From assembly GCF_032852305.1 (NCBI RefSeq), contig NZ_CP136594.1, forward strand, positions 2,765,501 to 2,829,500: DNA of 64,000 nt, written 5' to 3'. A program made the translations under genes and the position numbers. The DNA is from Parasphingorhabdus sp. SCSIO 66989 (lineage in GTDB: Bacteria > Pseudomonadota > Alphaproteobacteria > Sphingomonadales > Sphingomonadaceae). The notes below the pieces were generated by a model. The model had not been told where the DNA came from, made no database searches, and saw nothing but the letters and a program-made list of their open reading frames with translations. This document shows, piece after piece, positions 17,801 through 25,617 of the stretch (its first letter is position 1; each line of letters starts with the position of its first letter).

Positions 17801-19132
17801 TCAGAATATAGCCAGAATCGATTGCATGGTTTCACGCGCCACCTGGATGATACGCGCAGAGGCTTCATAGGCCTGTTGCAGACGGATCAGATCGGCGGTT
17901 TCGCGGTCAATATCTACCCGCGCTGTCGCATCGCGCGCGGCGCGGGCTGTTTGATCCAGTGCGGTGGCGGCGCTTTGTTCACTGCGCGCGGTGGAAAGCA
18001 GATTGGCATGGGTGGCCACAATGGTGTTCCAGCCCTGCTCAGCCCCGCCCGGGCCACGCTGAGTGGAGAGATTGAGAATATTGCCGTTGGCGACGCCTGC
18101 AGGCGATGCCAGTGCCAATGCTGCCGGATCGTTGCTGAGGAGGGTCAGGCTGGCAGCGCCTGCGGTTATGCCGACCAGAGGCGCACCGGCAGCACCGGCA
18201 TCGGTGCGACCCGCCGCCTGCCAGCTATTGATATTGTCGGCAAATTGCACTGCTAGTGCATCCAGATTATCGAGACTTTCACCAGTCTGCACCATGGCGG
18301 TGCTCAGCCCGGCGAGCAAACCATTGCCCGGTGTCTGCGTCGCGGTGCCATTGACCTGTACTGTGAGGCTGCGATCAGCATTTTCTGCCAGAGAGACGGT
18401 AGCAACATCGCCACGCACCACCAGATCCTGACCGCCAAAGCTGAGCCGCGCAGCGCCATTGGTATCAAAACTGATATCAACATCCAGTCGCTCGGTAATC
18501 GCCGCCAAAGCACCATCGCGCTGATCGAGCAGGGCCGCGCGTTGCTGGCTGTCAGGACGGCTGCCGAGAAGTTCGGTGTTGATCCGGCCCAGAGCCGTGA
18601 GGCCCTGGTTCAGCGCTGCTGCTTCTGTATTTGCTGACTCACGCATCTGGCCGAGCGAAAACTCGATATTGGCCGCTGTGCTTTGGAATGCTCCGATCGT
18701 CGCATCAATATCATTGAGGAACGTCACACGCAGCGCATTGTCAAACGGAGCAGAGGCCAGCTCTTCGCCGCGGGCGTAGAATTGGGTCATCTGCGCGCCG
18801 ACATTGCTGCCGCCATTGTCCAGCGCGGTTTCGACCGTTGTCATCCAGGCTGTTGTGGTTTCGGTGCGCACCAGCGTCGCGCCGCTTAGACGGGCGGAGG
18901 CTTCGAGAAACGCATCACTGGAGCGTCCATAGCCGGTGACACGCGCGCCGCTTAGCCCGGTTTGCGCTTTGTACAACGGGCTGGTGGTCCCGGTAACGGT
19001 CTGGTCGGCGATCTGGGTATTGCGCCGAACATAATCAGGGTTCTCAGCATTGGCGATATTGTTGGAAACGGTCTGCAAGGCGCGGCTGTGCACCGACAGA
19101 CCGGAACGGCCGATGTTGAGAAGTGAGCTCAT
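17801..19132 (-). CDS. flgK: Flagellar hook-associated protein 1
   Basis: 443 residues, near the short end for FlgK. The N-terminal rod-type helix is LNIGRSGLSVHSRALQTVSNNIANAENPDYVRRN, and the C-terminal matching helix ends RETADLIRLQQAYEASARIIQVARETMQSIL. Between them is a heterogeneous Ser/Gly/Ala-rich segment. FlgK is exported through the flagellar type III system and caps the hook before the filament forms. Start ATG overlaps the flgJ stop by four bases. Confidence 0.95.
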   Translation of the reverse strand: MSSLLNIGRSGLSVHSRALQTVSNNIANAENPDYVRRNTQIADQTVTGTTSPLYKAQTGLSGARVTGYGRSSDAFLEASARLSGATLVRTETTTAWMTTVETALDNGGSNVGAQMTQFYARGEELASAPFDNALRVTFLNDIDATIGAFQSTAANIEFSLGQMRESANTEAAALNQGLTALGRINTELLGSRPDSQQRAALLDQRDGALAAITERLDVDISFDTNGAARLSFGGQDLVVRGDVATVSLAENADRSLTVQVNGTATQTPGNGLLAGLSTAMVQTGESLDNLDALAVQFADNINSWQAAGRTDAGAAGAPLVGITAGAASLTLLSNDPAALALASPAGVANGNILNLSTQRGPGGAEQGWNTIVATHANLLSTARSEQSAATALDQTARAARDATARVDIDRETADLIRLQQAYEASARIIQVARETMQSILAIF

Positions 19133-19518
19133 TGCTTGTCTCCAGCGTCAGCATCGCCGAATGACAGCCCATCCGCCGATACAGTTTGTGACGGACTCTG
19201 GCCAAATTGTTTAAGCAAAAGTTCTGCAATGCCGAAACTTTGCTGCTCAGCCATGCTATCGGCAAGGCGGGCATCGGCCATATCGCGGAATTGCTCGCTG
19301 GCATCATTGCCAAGCAAATCCTCACCCAGCGAAGCGCTGCGCATCGAGCCGATCATCTGGCGCAAAAACACAGCCTCAAACGCTTCGGCAGCCTGACGCA
19401 GTGCCGCGTCATCGTCTTTGGCTTTGTTGGTTGCATTCACGCCAAGCGGCGCGACACCCTCGGTAGAGGATGTCACGCGCTTGCCGGAAGCGGCGAGAAA
19501 AGAACCCATATCCGTCAT
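19129..19518 (-). CDS. flgJ: Rod-binding protein FlgJ, rod-cap domain only
   Basis: 129 residues matching only the N-terminal rod-binding half of enterobacterial FlgJ: RQAAEAFEAVFLRQMIGSMRSASLGEDLLGNDASEQFRDMADARLADSMAEQQSFGIAELLLKQF. The C-terminal muramidase domain of the two-domain FlgJ is missing, not truncated by a frameshift, since the ORF ends cleanly and overlaps flgK by four bases. The cell-wall-cutting role is probably taken by the lytic transglycosylase at 28411-29259. Confidence 0.9.
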   Translation of the reverse strand: MTDMGSFLAASGKRVTSSTEGVAPLGVNATNKAKDDDAALRQAAEAFEAVFLRQMIGSMRSASLGEDLLGNDASEQFRDMADARLADSMAEQQSFGIAELLLKQFGQSPSQTVSADGLSFGDADAGDKQ

Positions 19519-20777
19519 ATGATCACCAGCTCCGCCGTCAGCGCGCCGGCCTGTTTCAGCGCCTCCAATATCGCGACCAGATCGCTGGGGGCTGCGCCAA
19601 GCGCATTGATCGATTCGACAATCTCGGAGAGCGACGCACCGCGCGCGATGCTTGCCCCCACAGGTGGGTTATCAATCTCGATGGTGCTGTCTTCTTCGAT
19701 CGCGGTTTCGGCGCGGCGGCTAAACGGTTCGGGCTGAACCACCAACGGGTCTTCCTCGACACGCACCGTCAAAGTGCCATGGCTGACCGCAGCGGGACTG
19801 ATCCGCACCGCGCCATTAATCACGACCGTGCCGGTGCGGGCATTGACGATAACGCGCGCAGCCGCTTCGGCTGGCGTTACCGCGATATTCTCAATCGCGC
19901 TCATCATCATGACCCGCTGCTGTGGGCTGGCAGGCGCGGCAATGCGGATCGATACGCCATCATCCGCCATTGCCATGCCATCGCCAAATTCAGCATTGAT
20001 CGCATCGGCAACGCGCATTGCGGTGGTGAGGTCCGCCTGATCGAGATTGAAGGATAGATAGGGAGAATTTTCAAAGCCGGTAACAACCGCGCGCTCGACT
20101 GTTGCGCCGCCAGCGATACGGCCAACCGAGGGGATATTGACGGTGGTTGTCGAGCCATCAATGCCTTCAACACCAAGACCACCAACGGCAAGGTTGCCCT
20201 GCGCCATGGCGTAGATTTGACCATCAGCACCGATAAGCGGCGCCAGCACCAAAGTGCCACCGCGCAATGAACGTGCCTGGCCTAACGCCGATACCGTGAC
20301 ATCAATACGCTGGCCGGGCTTGGCAAAGGCGGGTAATTCTGCAGTCACCATTACGGCAGCAGCATTACGTGTTGCCGGATTAAGACCCGGCGGCAGCGCC
20401 AGACCAAAGCGATTGGCAACGCCACGCACGCCGAGAGTGGCATATTCCAGGTTATCATCACCCGTGCCCGCCAAGCCGACAACGATGCCATAACCGGTCA
20501 ACTGGTTGACACGCAGGCCCTGAAAGGTGCCGAGATCCTTGACCCGTTCTGCCTGTGCCGGGCTGGCGGCAAGGCCAAACACCAGCACCAGAAGCATGGC
20601 GATGCGACGCAGCAGGCCTGCTGAGCCTTTAAGATTCAGCGCTTTGCCAATTTTTTTAAAACGCGTCATTGCGAGCGTAGCGAAGCAATCCAGGGCAACA
20701 CGCACCTGCTCTGGATTGCCGCGTCGCTTCGCTCCTCGCAATGACGACGCACTAAGGATGATCTTGGCTTTACTCAT
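19515..20777 (-). CDS. flgI: Flagellar P-ring protein FlgI with an in-frame palindromic repeat at its N-terminus
   Basis: The mature protein (ERVKDLGTFQGLRVNQLTGYGIVVGLAGTGDDN onward, about 344 residues) is a normal FlgI, exported by the signal MLLVLVFGLAASPAQA. The frame stays open for another 64-80 codons upstream and includes a palindromic repeat (20664-20746) translated as SLRGAKRRGNPEQ...DCFATLAMTR. Starts to consider: 20789 (sharing a base with the flgH stop), 20777 (GGGGG five bases upstream, chosen), 20669 (ATG supplied by the repeat, no ribosome site) and 20597 (start of the signal's hydrophobic core, no ribosome site). FlgI builds the P ring in the peptidoglycan layer with help from FlgA. 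The C-terminus overlaps flgJ by four bases. Confidence 0.9.
   Translation of the reverse strand: MSKAKIILSASSLRGAKRRGNPEQVRVALDCFATLAMTRFKKIGKALNLKGSAGLLRRIAMLLVLVFGLAASPAQAERVKDLGTFQGLRVNQLTGYGIVVGLAGTGDDNLEYATLGVRGVANRFGLALPPGLNPATRNAAAVMVTAELPAFAKPGQRIDVTVSALGQARSLRGGTLVLAPLIGADGQIYAMAQGNLAVGGLGVEGIDGSTTTVNIPSVGRIAGGATVERAVVTGFENSPYLSFNLDQADLTTAMRVADAINAEFGDGMAMADDGVSIRIAAPASPQQRVMMMSAIENIAVTPAEAAARVIVNARTGTVVINGAVRISPAAVSHGTLTVRVEEDPLVVQPEPFSRRAETAIEEDSTIEIDNPPVGASIARGASLSEIVESINALGAAPSDLVAILEALKQAGALTAELVII
20664..20746. repeat. REP-like inverted repeat inside the 5' part of flgI
   Basis: Left arm CGTCATTGCGAGCGTAGCGA (20664-20683) continuing AGCAATCCAG, and right arm CTGGATTGCCGCGTCGCTTC (20711-20730) continuing GCTCCTCGCAATGACG, around a 17-base centre. 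Repeats with these arms are dispersed in many alphaproteobacterial genomes, usually between genes. Here the element lies in the reading frame of flgI with no stop codon. Confidence 0.85.
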
Positions 20778-20788
20778 AATCACCCCCA

Positions 20789-21463
20789 TCAGAACGGACT
20801 GATCATGCTGAAGAAACGCTGCAGCCAGCCTTGTCGGCTCGCCTCAGCAATTTCTCCGGCACCACTGTAATTGATCCGGGCATCAGCAACGCGGGTGGAG
20901 GGAATAACATTTTCCGGCCCAACATCGACCGCGCGGACGATACCGCTAAACTGCACAAATTCATCGCCACGATTGAGCCGCATCAGCTTCTCGCCGCGCA
21001 CCAGCATGGTGCCATTGGGATAGACCTGCGCCACCGTGACGCTGATCTGGCCCTGCAGCGAATTGGACTGCTGCGCGCTACCCGAACCGTTGAAATTCAG
21101 GTTTCCGCTGGCGCCGACATCACTCGGATCAAACAGGCTGAAAGGCCCGGTCGTTGGCGGGTTAAGCCCAAAACCGCCCGAGCGATCGGTCGCGGCGCTG
21201 TTGGACTTGGCCGCCTGTGTCTGCTCGACCAAGACGATCGTCAGCAGGTCACCGACCCGCGCGGCGCGATTACCGCTTATCAGTGAGGCATAGCCATTGC
21301 TCGCCTGAAAAATCGCGCCATTGGCCGGGACCGCCATGGGAGTTGGTGGCGTGGCGGCAAAGGCCGGGCTGGGCCGCACCTCACCCACGCCCATACAGGC
21401 GTTGAGCAGAAGCAGCGGCGAAGAGAGCAGCGCAATGCGCAATATCGGGGGCATGAAAGCCAT
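20789..21463 (-). CDS. flgH: Flagellar L-ring lipoprotein FlgH
   Basis: 224 residues from the ATG at 21463 (AGGGAA upstream); a longer reading from 21508 would overlap the end of flgG. The lipobox LLNAC follows a short hydrophobic signal, so it is an outer-membrane lipoprotein. The family core is present: GAIFQASNGYASLISGNRAARVGDLLTIVLVEQTQAAKSN, then LQGQISVTVAQVYPNGTMLVRGEKLMRLNRGDEFVQFSGIVRAVDV. It forms the bushing for the rod in the outer membrane. Its stop codon shares a base with a possible flgI start. Confidence 0.95.
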   Translation of the reverse strand: MAFMPPILRIALLSSPLLLLNACMGVGEVRPSPAFAATPPTPMAVPANGAIFQASNGYASLISGNRAARVGDLLTIVLVEQTQAAKSNSAATDRSGGFGLNPPTTGPFSLFDPSDVGASGNLNFNGSGSAQQSNSLQGQISVTVAQVYPNGTMLVRGEKLMRLNRGDEFVQFSGIVRAVDVGPENVIPSTRVADARINYSGAGEIAEASRQGWLQRFFSMISPF

Positions 21464-21488
21464 GGTTTCTGGTTCCCTACTCAACAGA

Positions 21489-22277
21489 TCACATATTCTG
21501 GTTGGCAAATTGCAGCATTTCGTCTGTCGCCGAGATCATCTTGGAATTGACCTCATAGGCACGCTGCGTCTCGATCATATCGACCAGTTCTTCGACGATA
21601 TTGACGTTCGAGCCTTCCAGCGCCCCCTGACGCAACAGGCCGCGCCCTTCGATGCCGCCCGCACCCACCAGGGGCGGGCCACTGGCTGCCGTCTGCTGCA
21701 GCAGATTGTTGCCAAGCGGCTGAAGACCGGCATTGTTGATGAAATTGGCGATCTCGATACGGCCCAGCTGGGTCGGTTCGGCCTGGCCTGCAATGGTGGC
21801 CGAGATAATGCCGTCATTGCCGATGGTAATATTGGTAACGCCCTGCGGCACCTGCACCTGCGGGAAGAGCGGGAGGCCTTCAGACGTCACAATCTGGCCC
21901 TGCTGGGTCATGTTGAAATTGCCCGCGCGGGTAAAAGCGAGCGTGCCATCAGGCATCTGCACCTGAAAATAGCCCGCACCTTCAATCGCAATGTCGAGCG
22001 CATTGCCGGTATTCTGAATCGATCCCTGGGTTTCAATCCGCGCGGTGCCGGAGACTTCCACGCCGGTGCCGAGCGACAGGCCTATGGCATATTGGTTGAT
22101 CTGGTCCGATTGCGCACCCTTCTGCACCACCTGCTGATAGGCCAGCGTTTGAAATTGCGCCCGGTCGCGTTTGAAGCCGGTGGTGTTCACATTGGCCAGA
22201 TTGTTGGCGATCACCCGCATGCGGGTGTTCTGTGCGTCGAGCCCGGTGCGGGCGACCTGAAGTGCGGAATTGCTCAT
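21489..22277 (-). CDS. flgG: Flagellar distal rod protein FlgG
   Basis: 262 residues, the standard FlgG length. N-terminal helix ALQVARTGLDAQNTRMRVIANNLANVNTTGFKRDRAQFQTLAYQQ and C-terminal helix GSNVNIVEELVDMIETQRAYEVNSKMISATDEMLQFANQ are diagnostic of the rod/hook family, and the extended linker after the first helix with QQVVQKGAQSDQ is typical of FlgG. It makes the distal rod. TAGGAG precedes the ATG. Confidence 0.96.
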   Translation of the reverse strand: MSNSALQVARTGLDAQNTRMRVIANNLANVNTTGFKRDRAQFQTLAYQQVVQKGAQSDQINQYAIGLSLGTGVEVSGTARIETQGSIQNTGNALDIAIEGAGYFQVQMPDGTLAFTRAGNFNMTQQGQIVTSEGLPLFPQVQVPQGVTNITIGNDGIISATIAGQAEPTQLGRIEIANFINNAGLQPLGNNLLQQTAASGPPLVGAGGIEGRGLLRQGALEGSNVNIVEELVDMIETQRAYEVNSKMISATDEMLQFANQNM

Positions 22278-22306
22278 GCTATTCTCCTATCGGCTATCTT
22301 GGCGGA

Positions 22307-23050
22307 TCAAGTTGGCATCCGCATCACGCTGGCGCCTGATTCATCGAGCTCCTGCGCGGTGGTGAGCAGTTTGACCTGTGCTTCCCAGGCGCGGCTGGTT
22401 TCGATCATATCGACCAGTGCTTGAGTCATATTGACGTTAGACCCTTCCAGAGCGCCGGTAATCAGACGGCCATTGGGGTCGTCAGGCAAGATGCCGCCGC
22501 CGCGCACATGGAACAATGTGTCCGTATGCTTGACGATCTCACTACCCTGCGGACTGGCGATTTTGAGCTGGCCAGCCTGTTGTGGCTGCATCGGGTCACC
22601 ACCCGGCGGAACGACCCAGACACCGCCATCATCGGCAATGCGAATTTCATCGGCAGCAGGCAGGATCAGCGGCCCACTGCGGCTCAAAACCGGGAAACCA
22701 TCGCCGGTGGTGACCAGACCGCTTTCGGTCAGCTGCAAATCACCGCGTCTTGTATAGGCTTCCTCGCCATTGGGTGCTTGCACCGCCAGCATGGCATCGC
22801 CCTGTATCGCGATATCCAGCGGCCGACCGGTGCTGTTTACCGAGCCGGGGTTCATATCGGCATCCAGGACATATTCCTTGACCGTCGCGCGGCTATCAAG
22901 GGTATCCCCATTGAGGTAAAGCGCCTGCGCGCTGACGATCTCGCTGCGGAAACCGGTGGTGTTCGCATTGGCCATATTATTGGCAATAGCGGTCTGGCGG
23001 TTCATGATGCCCTGCATTGAGCGAAGGCTGGTATGCACCATCTTGTCCAT
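22307..23050 (-). CDS. flgF: Flagellar proximal rod protein FlgF
   Basis: 247 residues from the ATG at 23050, which has AAGGAG nine bases upstream; a longer frame to 23101 has no ribosome site. Begins MDKMVHTSLRSMQGIMNRQTAIANNMANANTTGFRSE, the FlgF/FlgG-type rod helix, and ends EGSNVNMTQALVDMIETSRAWEAQVKLL. It is placed between the hook gene and flgG as usual. It forms part of the proximal rod. Confidence 0.92.
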   Translation of the reverse strand: MDKMVHTSLRSMQGIMNRQTAIANNMANANTTGFRSEIVSAQALYLNGDTLDSRATVKEYVLDADMNPGSVNSTGRPLDIAIQGDAMLAVQAPNGEEAYTRRGDLQLTESGLVTTGDGFPVLSRSGPLILPAADEIRIADDGGVWVVPPGGDPMQPQQAGQLKIASPQGSEIVKHTDTLFHVRGGGILPDDPNGRLITGALEGSNVNMTQALVDMIETSRAWEAQVKLLTTAQELDESGASVMRMPT

Positions 23051-23117
23051 CTGGTTTCTCCTTACGTGCGGATCATCAGCGAGCAAAAAGGGCGGCATCA
23101 CGCCGCCCTCAAGCGCC

Positions 23118-23948
23118 TTAAATCTGCAGGTTGATGATCGTCTGAGTCAGGGTGTTTGCGGTCTCGATAGCCTGCGCATTGGCCTGGAAATTGCGCTGCG
23201 CAGAGATCAACGACACCAGCTCTTCGGTAATGTCGATATTGGCGGTTTCCAAAGAACCCGAACGCACCGAACCCAGAGCGCCCTCACCCGCGCGGTTAAA
23301 GGTGGGTTCGCCAGAGTCACCGGTGGATTGCCACTGGGCATCGCCAACAGGACGCAGACCCTCGGTAGCGGCAAAGCCGGCCAGTGCCAGAGCACCCAGC
23401 TCTTGCTGGTTACCATTGGTGAAGGTGGCCGTGATGATGCCATCATTACCAATACTGATATTGGCCAGCAGCGCCGCCGGGTCAGCTGGATCGGCCTCAG
23501 GCAGCACAAAGTTGATTAGGTCCGCTGAGGTCGTGCCGGTAACATTGCCTGCACCATCGGTAGGCAGCAACTGCACCCTGTTGCCCAAGGTATCGACCAC
23601 TTCACGATCAGTATTGACCGAGAAAGCGCCGTTGCGTGTAAAAGTTGTCTCTGCATCGGCACTATCGCTGCGCACGGTGAAGAAACCGTCTCCAGCAATG
23701 GCAAGGTCGAGCGTACGGTCAGTCGTCTGCAACGTACCCTGGGTGAATTGCTGGCTGACAGTGTTGAGGCGAACACCCTGCCCGGTCAATTTGCTGGTCG
23801 TCTGGGTCGGCGACGCGGCGAAAACATCGCCGAAAATCGCGCGACTGCGCTTAAAGCCATTAGAATTACTGTTGGCGATATTGTTGGAAATCACCGAGAG
23901 ATCAGTTTGGGCCGCTTTCAGGCCGCTTAAGGACGTTACAAAAGACAT
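23118..23948 (-). CDS. flgE: Flagellar hook protein FlgE (short form)
   Basis: 276 residues, clearly shorter than the roughly 400 of enterobacterial FlgE but with both family ends: SFVTSLSGLKAAQTDLSVISNNIANSNSNGFKRSRAIFGDVFA and LETANIDITEELVSLISAQRNFQANAQAIETANTLTQTIINL. The middle has the FlgE/F/G common region (LDLAIAGDGFFTVRS, FTRNGAFSVNTDREVVDTLGNRVQLLP). Hook subunits polymerise under the FlgD cap. GGAGAG stands before the ATG. Confidence 0.92.
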   Translation of the reverse strand: MSFVTSLSGLKAAQTDLSVISNNIANSNSNGFKRSRAIFGDVFAASPTQTTSKLTGQGVRLNTVSQQFTQGTLQTTDRTLDLAIAGDGFFTVRSDSADAETTFTRNGAFSVNTDREVVDTLGNRVQLLPTDGAGNVTGTTSADLINFVLPEADPADPAALLANISIGNDGIITATFTNGNQQELGALALAGFAATEGLRPVGDAQWQSTGDSGEPTFNRAGEGALGSVRSGSLETANIDITEELVSLISAQRNFQANAQAIETANTLTQTIINLQI

Positions 23949-23977
23949 GTGTTTACTCTCCTCATAAAAACAGGGGG

Positions 23978-24628
23978 TTAGCCAATGCGCCGTGCAGCAC
24001 TGGCCGGGACTTCTCCGATAGGGGTAATAAGCGCGGCACCATTGCCGGTACCGGACGAACCAACCGCCGAGACCGGCAGCCAGGTAGAGACTTGTGATGC
24101 AAAGCCGCCCGTGACGCGCACCTGCAAAGGCCCTTGATCAAGCGGATTGCCATCTTCATCCAAGCTTTCAATGCGGAAGGGCAGCGGCCCTTCAGGCACG
24201 TTGTTGAACGTCGCCGAGTGAACCACCTCACCAGCCTGATTGACCAGCTCGATATTCACCGCTTCGCTCGGCCCGGCCATAATCGCCTCACCGGCATAGA
24301 CGCCTTCCGGATCCATTGCGGCAATATCCACATTCACCAGTGCGGAACGTCCGATAAACTGAGCCGCATCAGACAGCTGGATATTGTTGAAAGAATTGGC
24401 AATTTCCTGCAGCGAGACATTCATCTCGGCAATCCCGGCGACCGATGAGAATTGCGCCATCTGCGCAACCATCTGCGTATTGTCCACCGGGTCAAAAGGG
24501 TCTTGAAAGCGCAGTTGCGCCGTCATCAAGGTCAGGAAATCCTCCTGCCCCAGACTATCACCACCGGTGGCATTGGCAGGCTGTGCCTGAGTCAGGCCGG
24601 GTGGAAGCGAATTGCCGATAGAGGTCAT
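23978..24628 (-). CDS. flgD: Flagellar hook-capping protein FlgD
   Basis: 216 residues. The conserved N-terminal export/cap segment is LGQEDFLTLMTAQLRFQDPFDPVDNTQMVAQMAQFSSVAGIAEMN, followed by an Ig-like/tudor domain (about 85-200) with the usual FlgD core. It caps the growing hook and is discarded when the hook is complete. Its ATG overlaps the flgC stop by four bases. Confidence 0.95.
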   Translation of the reverse strand: MTSIGNSLPPGLTQAQPANATGGDSLGQEDFLTLMTAQLRFQDPFDPVDNTQMVAQMAQFSSVAGIAEMNVSLQEIANSFNNIQLSDAAQFIGRSALVNVDIAAMDPEGVYAGEAIMAGPSEAVNIELVNQAGEVVHSATFNNVPEGPLPFRIESLDEDGNPLDQGPLQVRVTGGFASQVSTWLPVSAVGSSGTGNGAALITPIGEVPASAARRIG

Positions 24629-25023
24629 TTGCCCATCCTCACTGTATCGAGGATCAGTGACTTAGCGGTCTGCAACACCTGGACATTGTTCTGATATTGC
24701 CGCGCGGTTTCCATCATATCGATAAGCTCGGCTGCCTCGTCCACGCCTGCTTCCCAGACATAGCCTTCATTATCGGCTATGGGATTGTTCGGGTCGTAGC
24801 GACGCGTTGGCTGGGTATCGGACTGGACCACCTGCTCGACATCCACCGTAGCAAGGCCATTTTCTTCCATGGTGGTACGGAACACCGGCTTCAGCGCACG
24901 ATAGGCTTCGGCCTCGCTGGAATAGGTGGTGCGGGCATTGGCGAGGTTCGATGCGGTGGTGTTCATCCGCGTCAGCTGCGCCGACATCGCGCGACCACTA
25001 ATATCAAAGACGTTCATCGGCAT
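24625..25023 (-). CDS. flgC: Flagellar proximal rod protein FlgC
   Basis: 132 residues. N-terminal helix FDISGRAMSAQLTRMNTTASNLANARTTYSSEAEAYRALKPVF and C-terminal VDEAAELIDMMETARQYQNNVQVLQTAKSLILDTVRMG mark FlgC. It builds the proximal rod with FlgB and FlgF. GGGGAG lies before the ATG, two bases after the flgB stop. Confidence 0.95.
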   Translation of the reverse strand: MPMNVFDISGRAMSAQLTRMNTTASNLANARTTYSSEAEAYRALKPVFRTTMEENGLATVDVEQVVQSDTQPTRRYDPNNPIADNEGYVWEAGVDEAAELIDMMETARQYQNNVQVLQTAKSLILDTVRMGK

Positions 25024-25025
25024 GG

Positions 25026-25376
25026 TTATTCTCCCCTCAGCGCGCGCGTGATTGAGTTGACGCGCCCCTCAAGAAAGGAAAGCGTGGTGGAATATTGCAC
25101 CGCATTCTCTGCAAAAAGCGTCTGCTCGGTTGAAAGTTCTACCGTATTGCCATCCATCGAAGGCTGGAGCGGGATGCGATAGCCCATGGTTTCGGACATG
25201 GCTTCCTGGGTGTCATCACCCTCGCGCACCATTTCCATGGCGCGATCAAAATCGAGATCGCGCGCCTTGTAATTCGGCGTCGCAGCATTGGCGATATTCG
25301 AGGCGAGTACGCCCAAGCGTTCCGAACGCAGCTGCAGCGCTGCGCCATGAACACCGAAAATCTTGTCTGCAGCCAT
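25026..25376 (-). CDS. flgB: Flagellar proximal rod protein FlgB
   Basis: 116 residues from the ATG at 25376 (AAGGGAG upstream). The frame is open to 25493, but that extension covers the sigma-54 promoter and is not coding. The core GAALQLRSERLGVLASNIANAATPNYKARDLDFDRAM is diagnostic. First gene of the eleven-gene flgB-flgL run, which has four-base overlaps or short gaps throughout and is driven from the sigma-54 promoter at 25452-25468 with two upstream palindromic activator sites. Confidence 0.94.
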   Translation of the reverse strand: MAADKIFGVHGAALQLRSERLGVLASNIANAATPNYKARDLDFDRAMEMVREGDDTQEAMSETMGYRIPLQPSMDGNTVELSTEQTLFAENAVQYSTTLSFLEGRVNSITRALRGE

Positions 25377-25393
25377 AGGTCTGCTCCCTTTGC

Positions 25394-25420
25394 TTAAATC
25401 CGCCTTGCTTTGGCCGTTAC
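25394..25420 (+). promoter_or_regulatory. Sigma-28 (FliA) promoter facing the second stator-like pair
   Basis: TTAA-N15-GCCGTTAC, with exact spacing, facing rightwards. The next plus-strand gene starts at 25618, so the leader would be about 190 bases and would cross the divergent flgB promoter region. The match is as good as those before the flagellin genes. Confidence 0.75.
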
Positions 25421-25451
25421 AGCCTATGGGCGGATTGCGTCGCCAAGTAAT

Positions 25452-25468
25452 AAGCAATGGGTGTGCCA
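25452..25468 (-). promoter_or_regulatory. Sigma-54 promoter of flgBCDEFGHIJKL
   Basis: On the minus strand TGGCACACCCATTGCTT, a perfect match to TGGCAC-N5-TTGCW including GG-N10-GC. It lies about 75 bases before the flgB start and has two activator-like palindromes 75-125 bases further upstream. Confidence 0.92.
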
Positions 25469-25542
25469 AAGGTGAGAAAGTGAGCAAAAACAATTGCTTG
25501 AATTCTTGTCGCTGACACGTCTGAAGTCTGTAAAACCGCGTT

Positions 25543-25579
25543 CGGCAAGGCTTTGCCGGGCAACGGCAAGATTTTGCCG
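25543..25579. promoter_or_regulatory. Two FlbD ftr-like palindromes upstream of the flgB promoter
   Basis: CGGCAAGGCTTTGCCG (25543-25558) and CGGCAAGATTTTGCCG (25564-25579) are both CGGCAA-N4-TTGCCG, with centres 21 bases apart, which is two helical turns. From memory the Caulobacter FlbD site (ftr) has a similar CGGCAA...TGCCG core. Their distance from the sigma-54 promoter is that of an enhancer, so they are the likely docking sites for one of the two activators encoded in this island. Confidence 0.75.
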
Positions 25580-25617
25580 CGCCCGTTTGGGCATAGGAAG
25601 AGTGATGGGAGCAAAAG

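Noticed and set aside
17785-17868. Upstream extension of flgL
   Set aside because: It would overlap the end of flgK, while the ATG at 17784 has a strong ribosome site and normal spacing.
25377-25493. Upstream extension of flgB
   Set aside because: This stretch holds the sigma-54 promoter; the ATG at 25376 has a good ribosome site and starts the conserved FlgB sequence.
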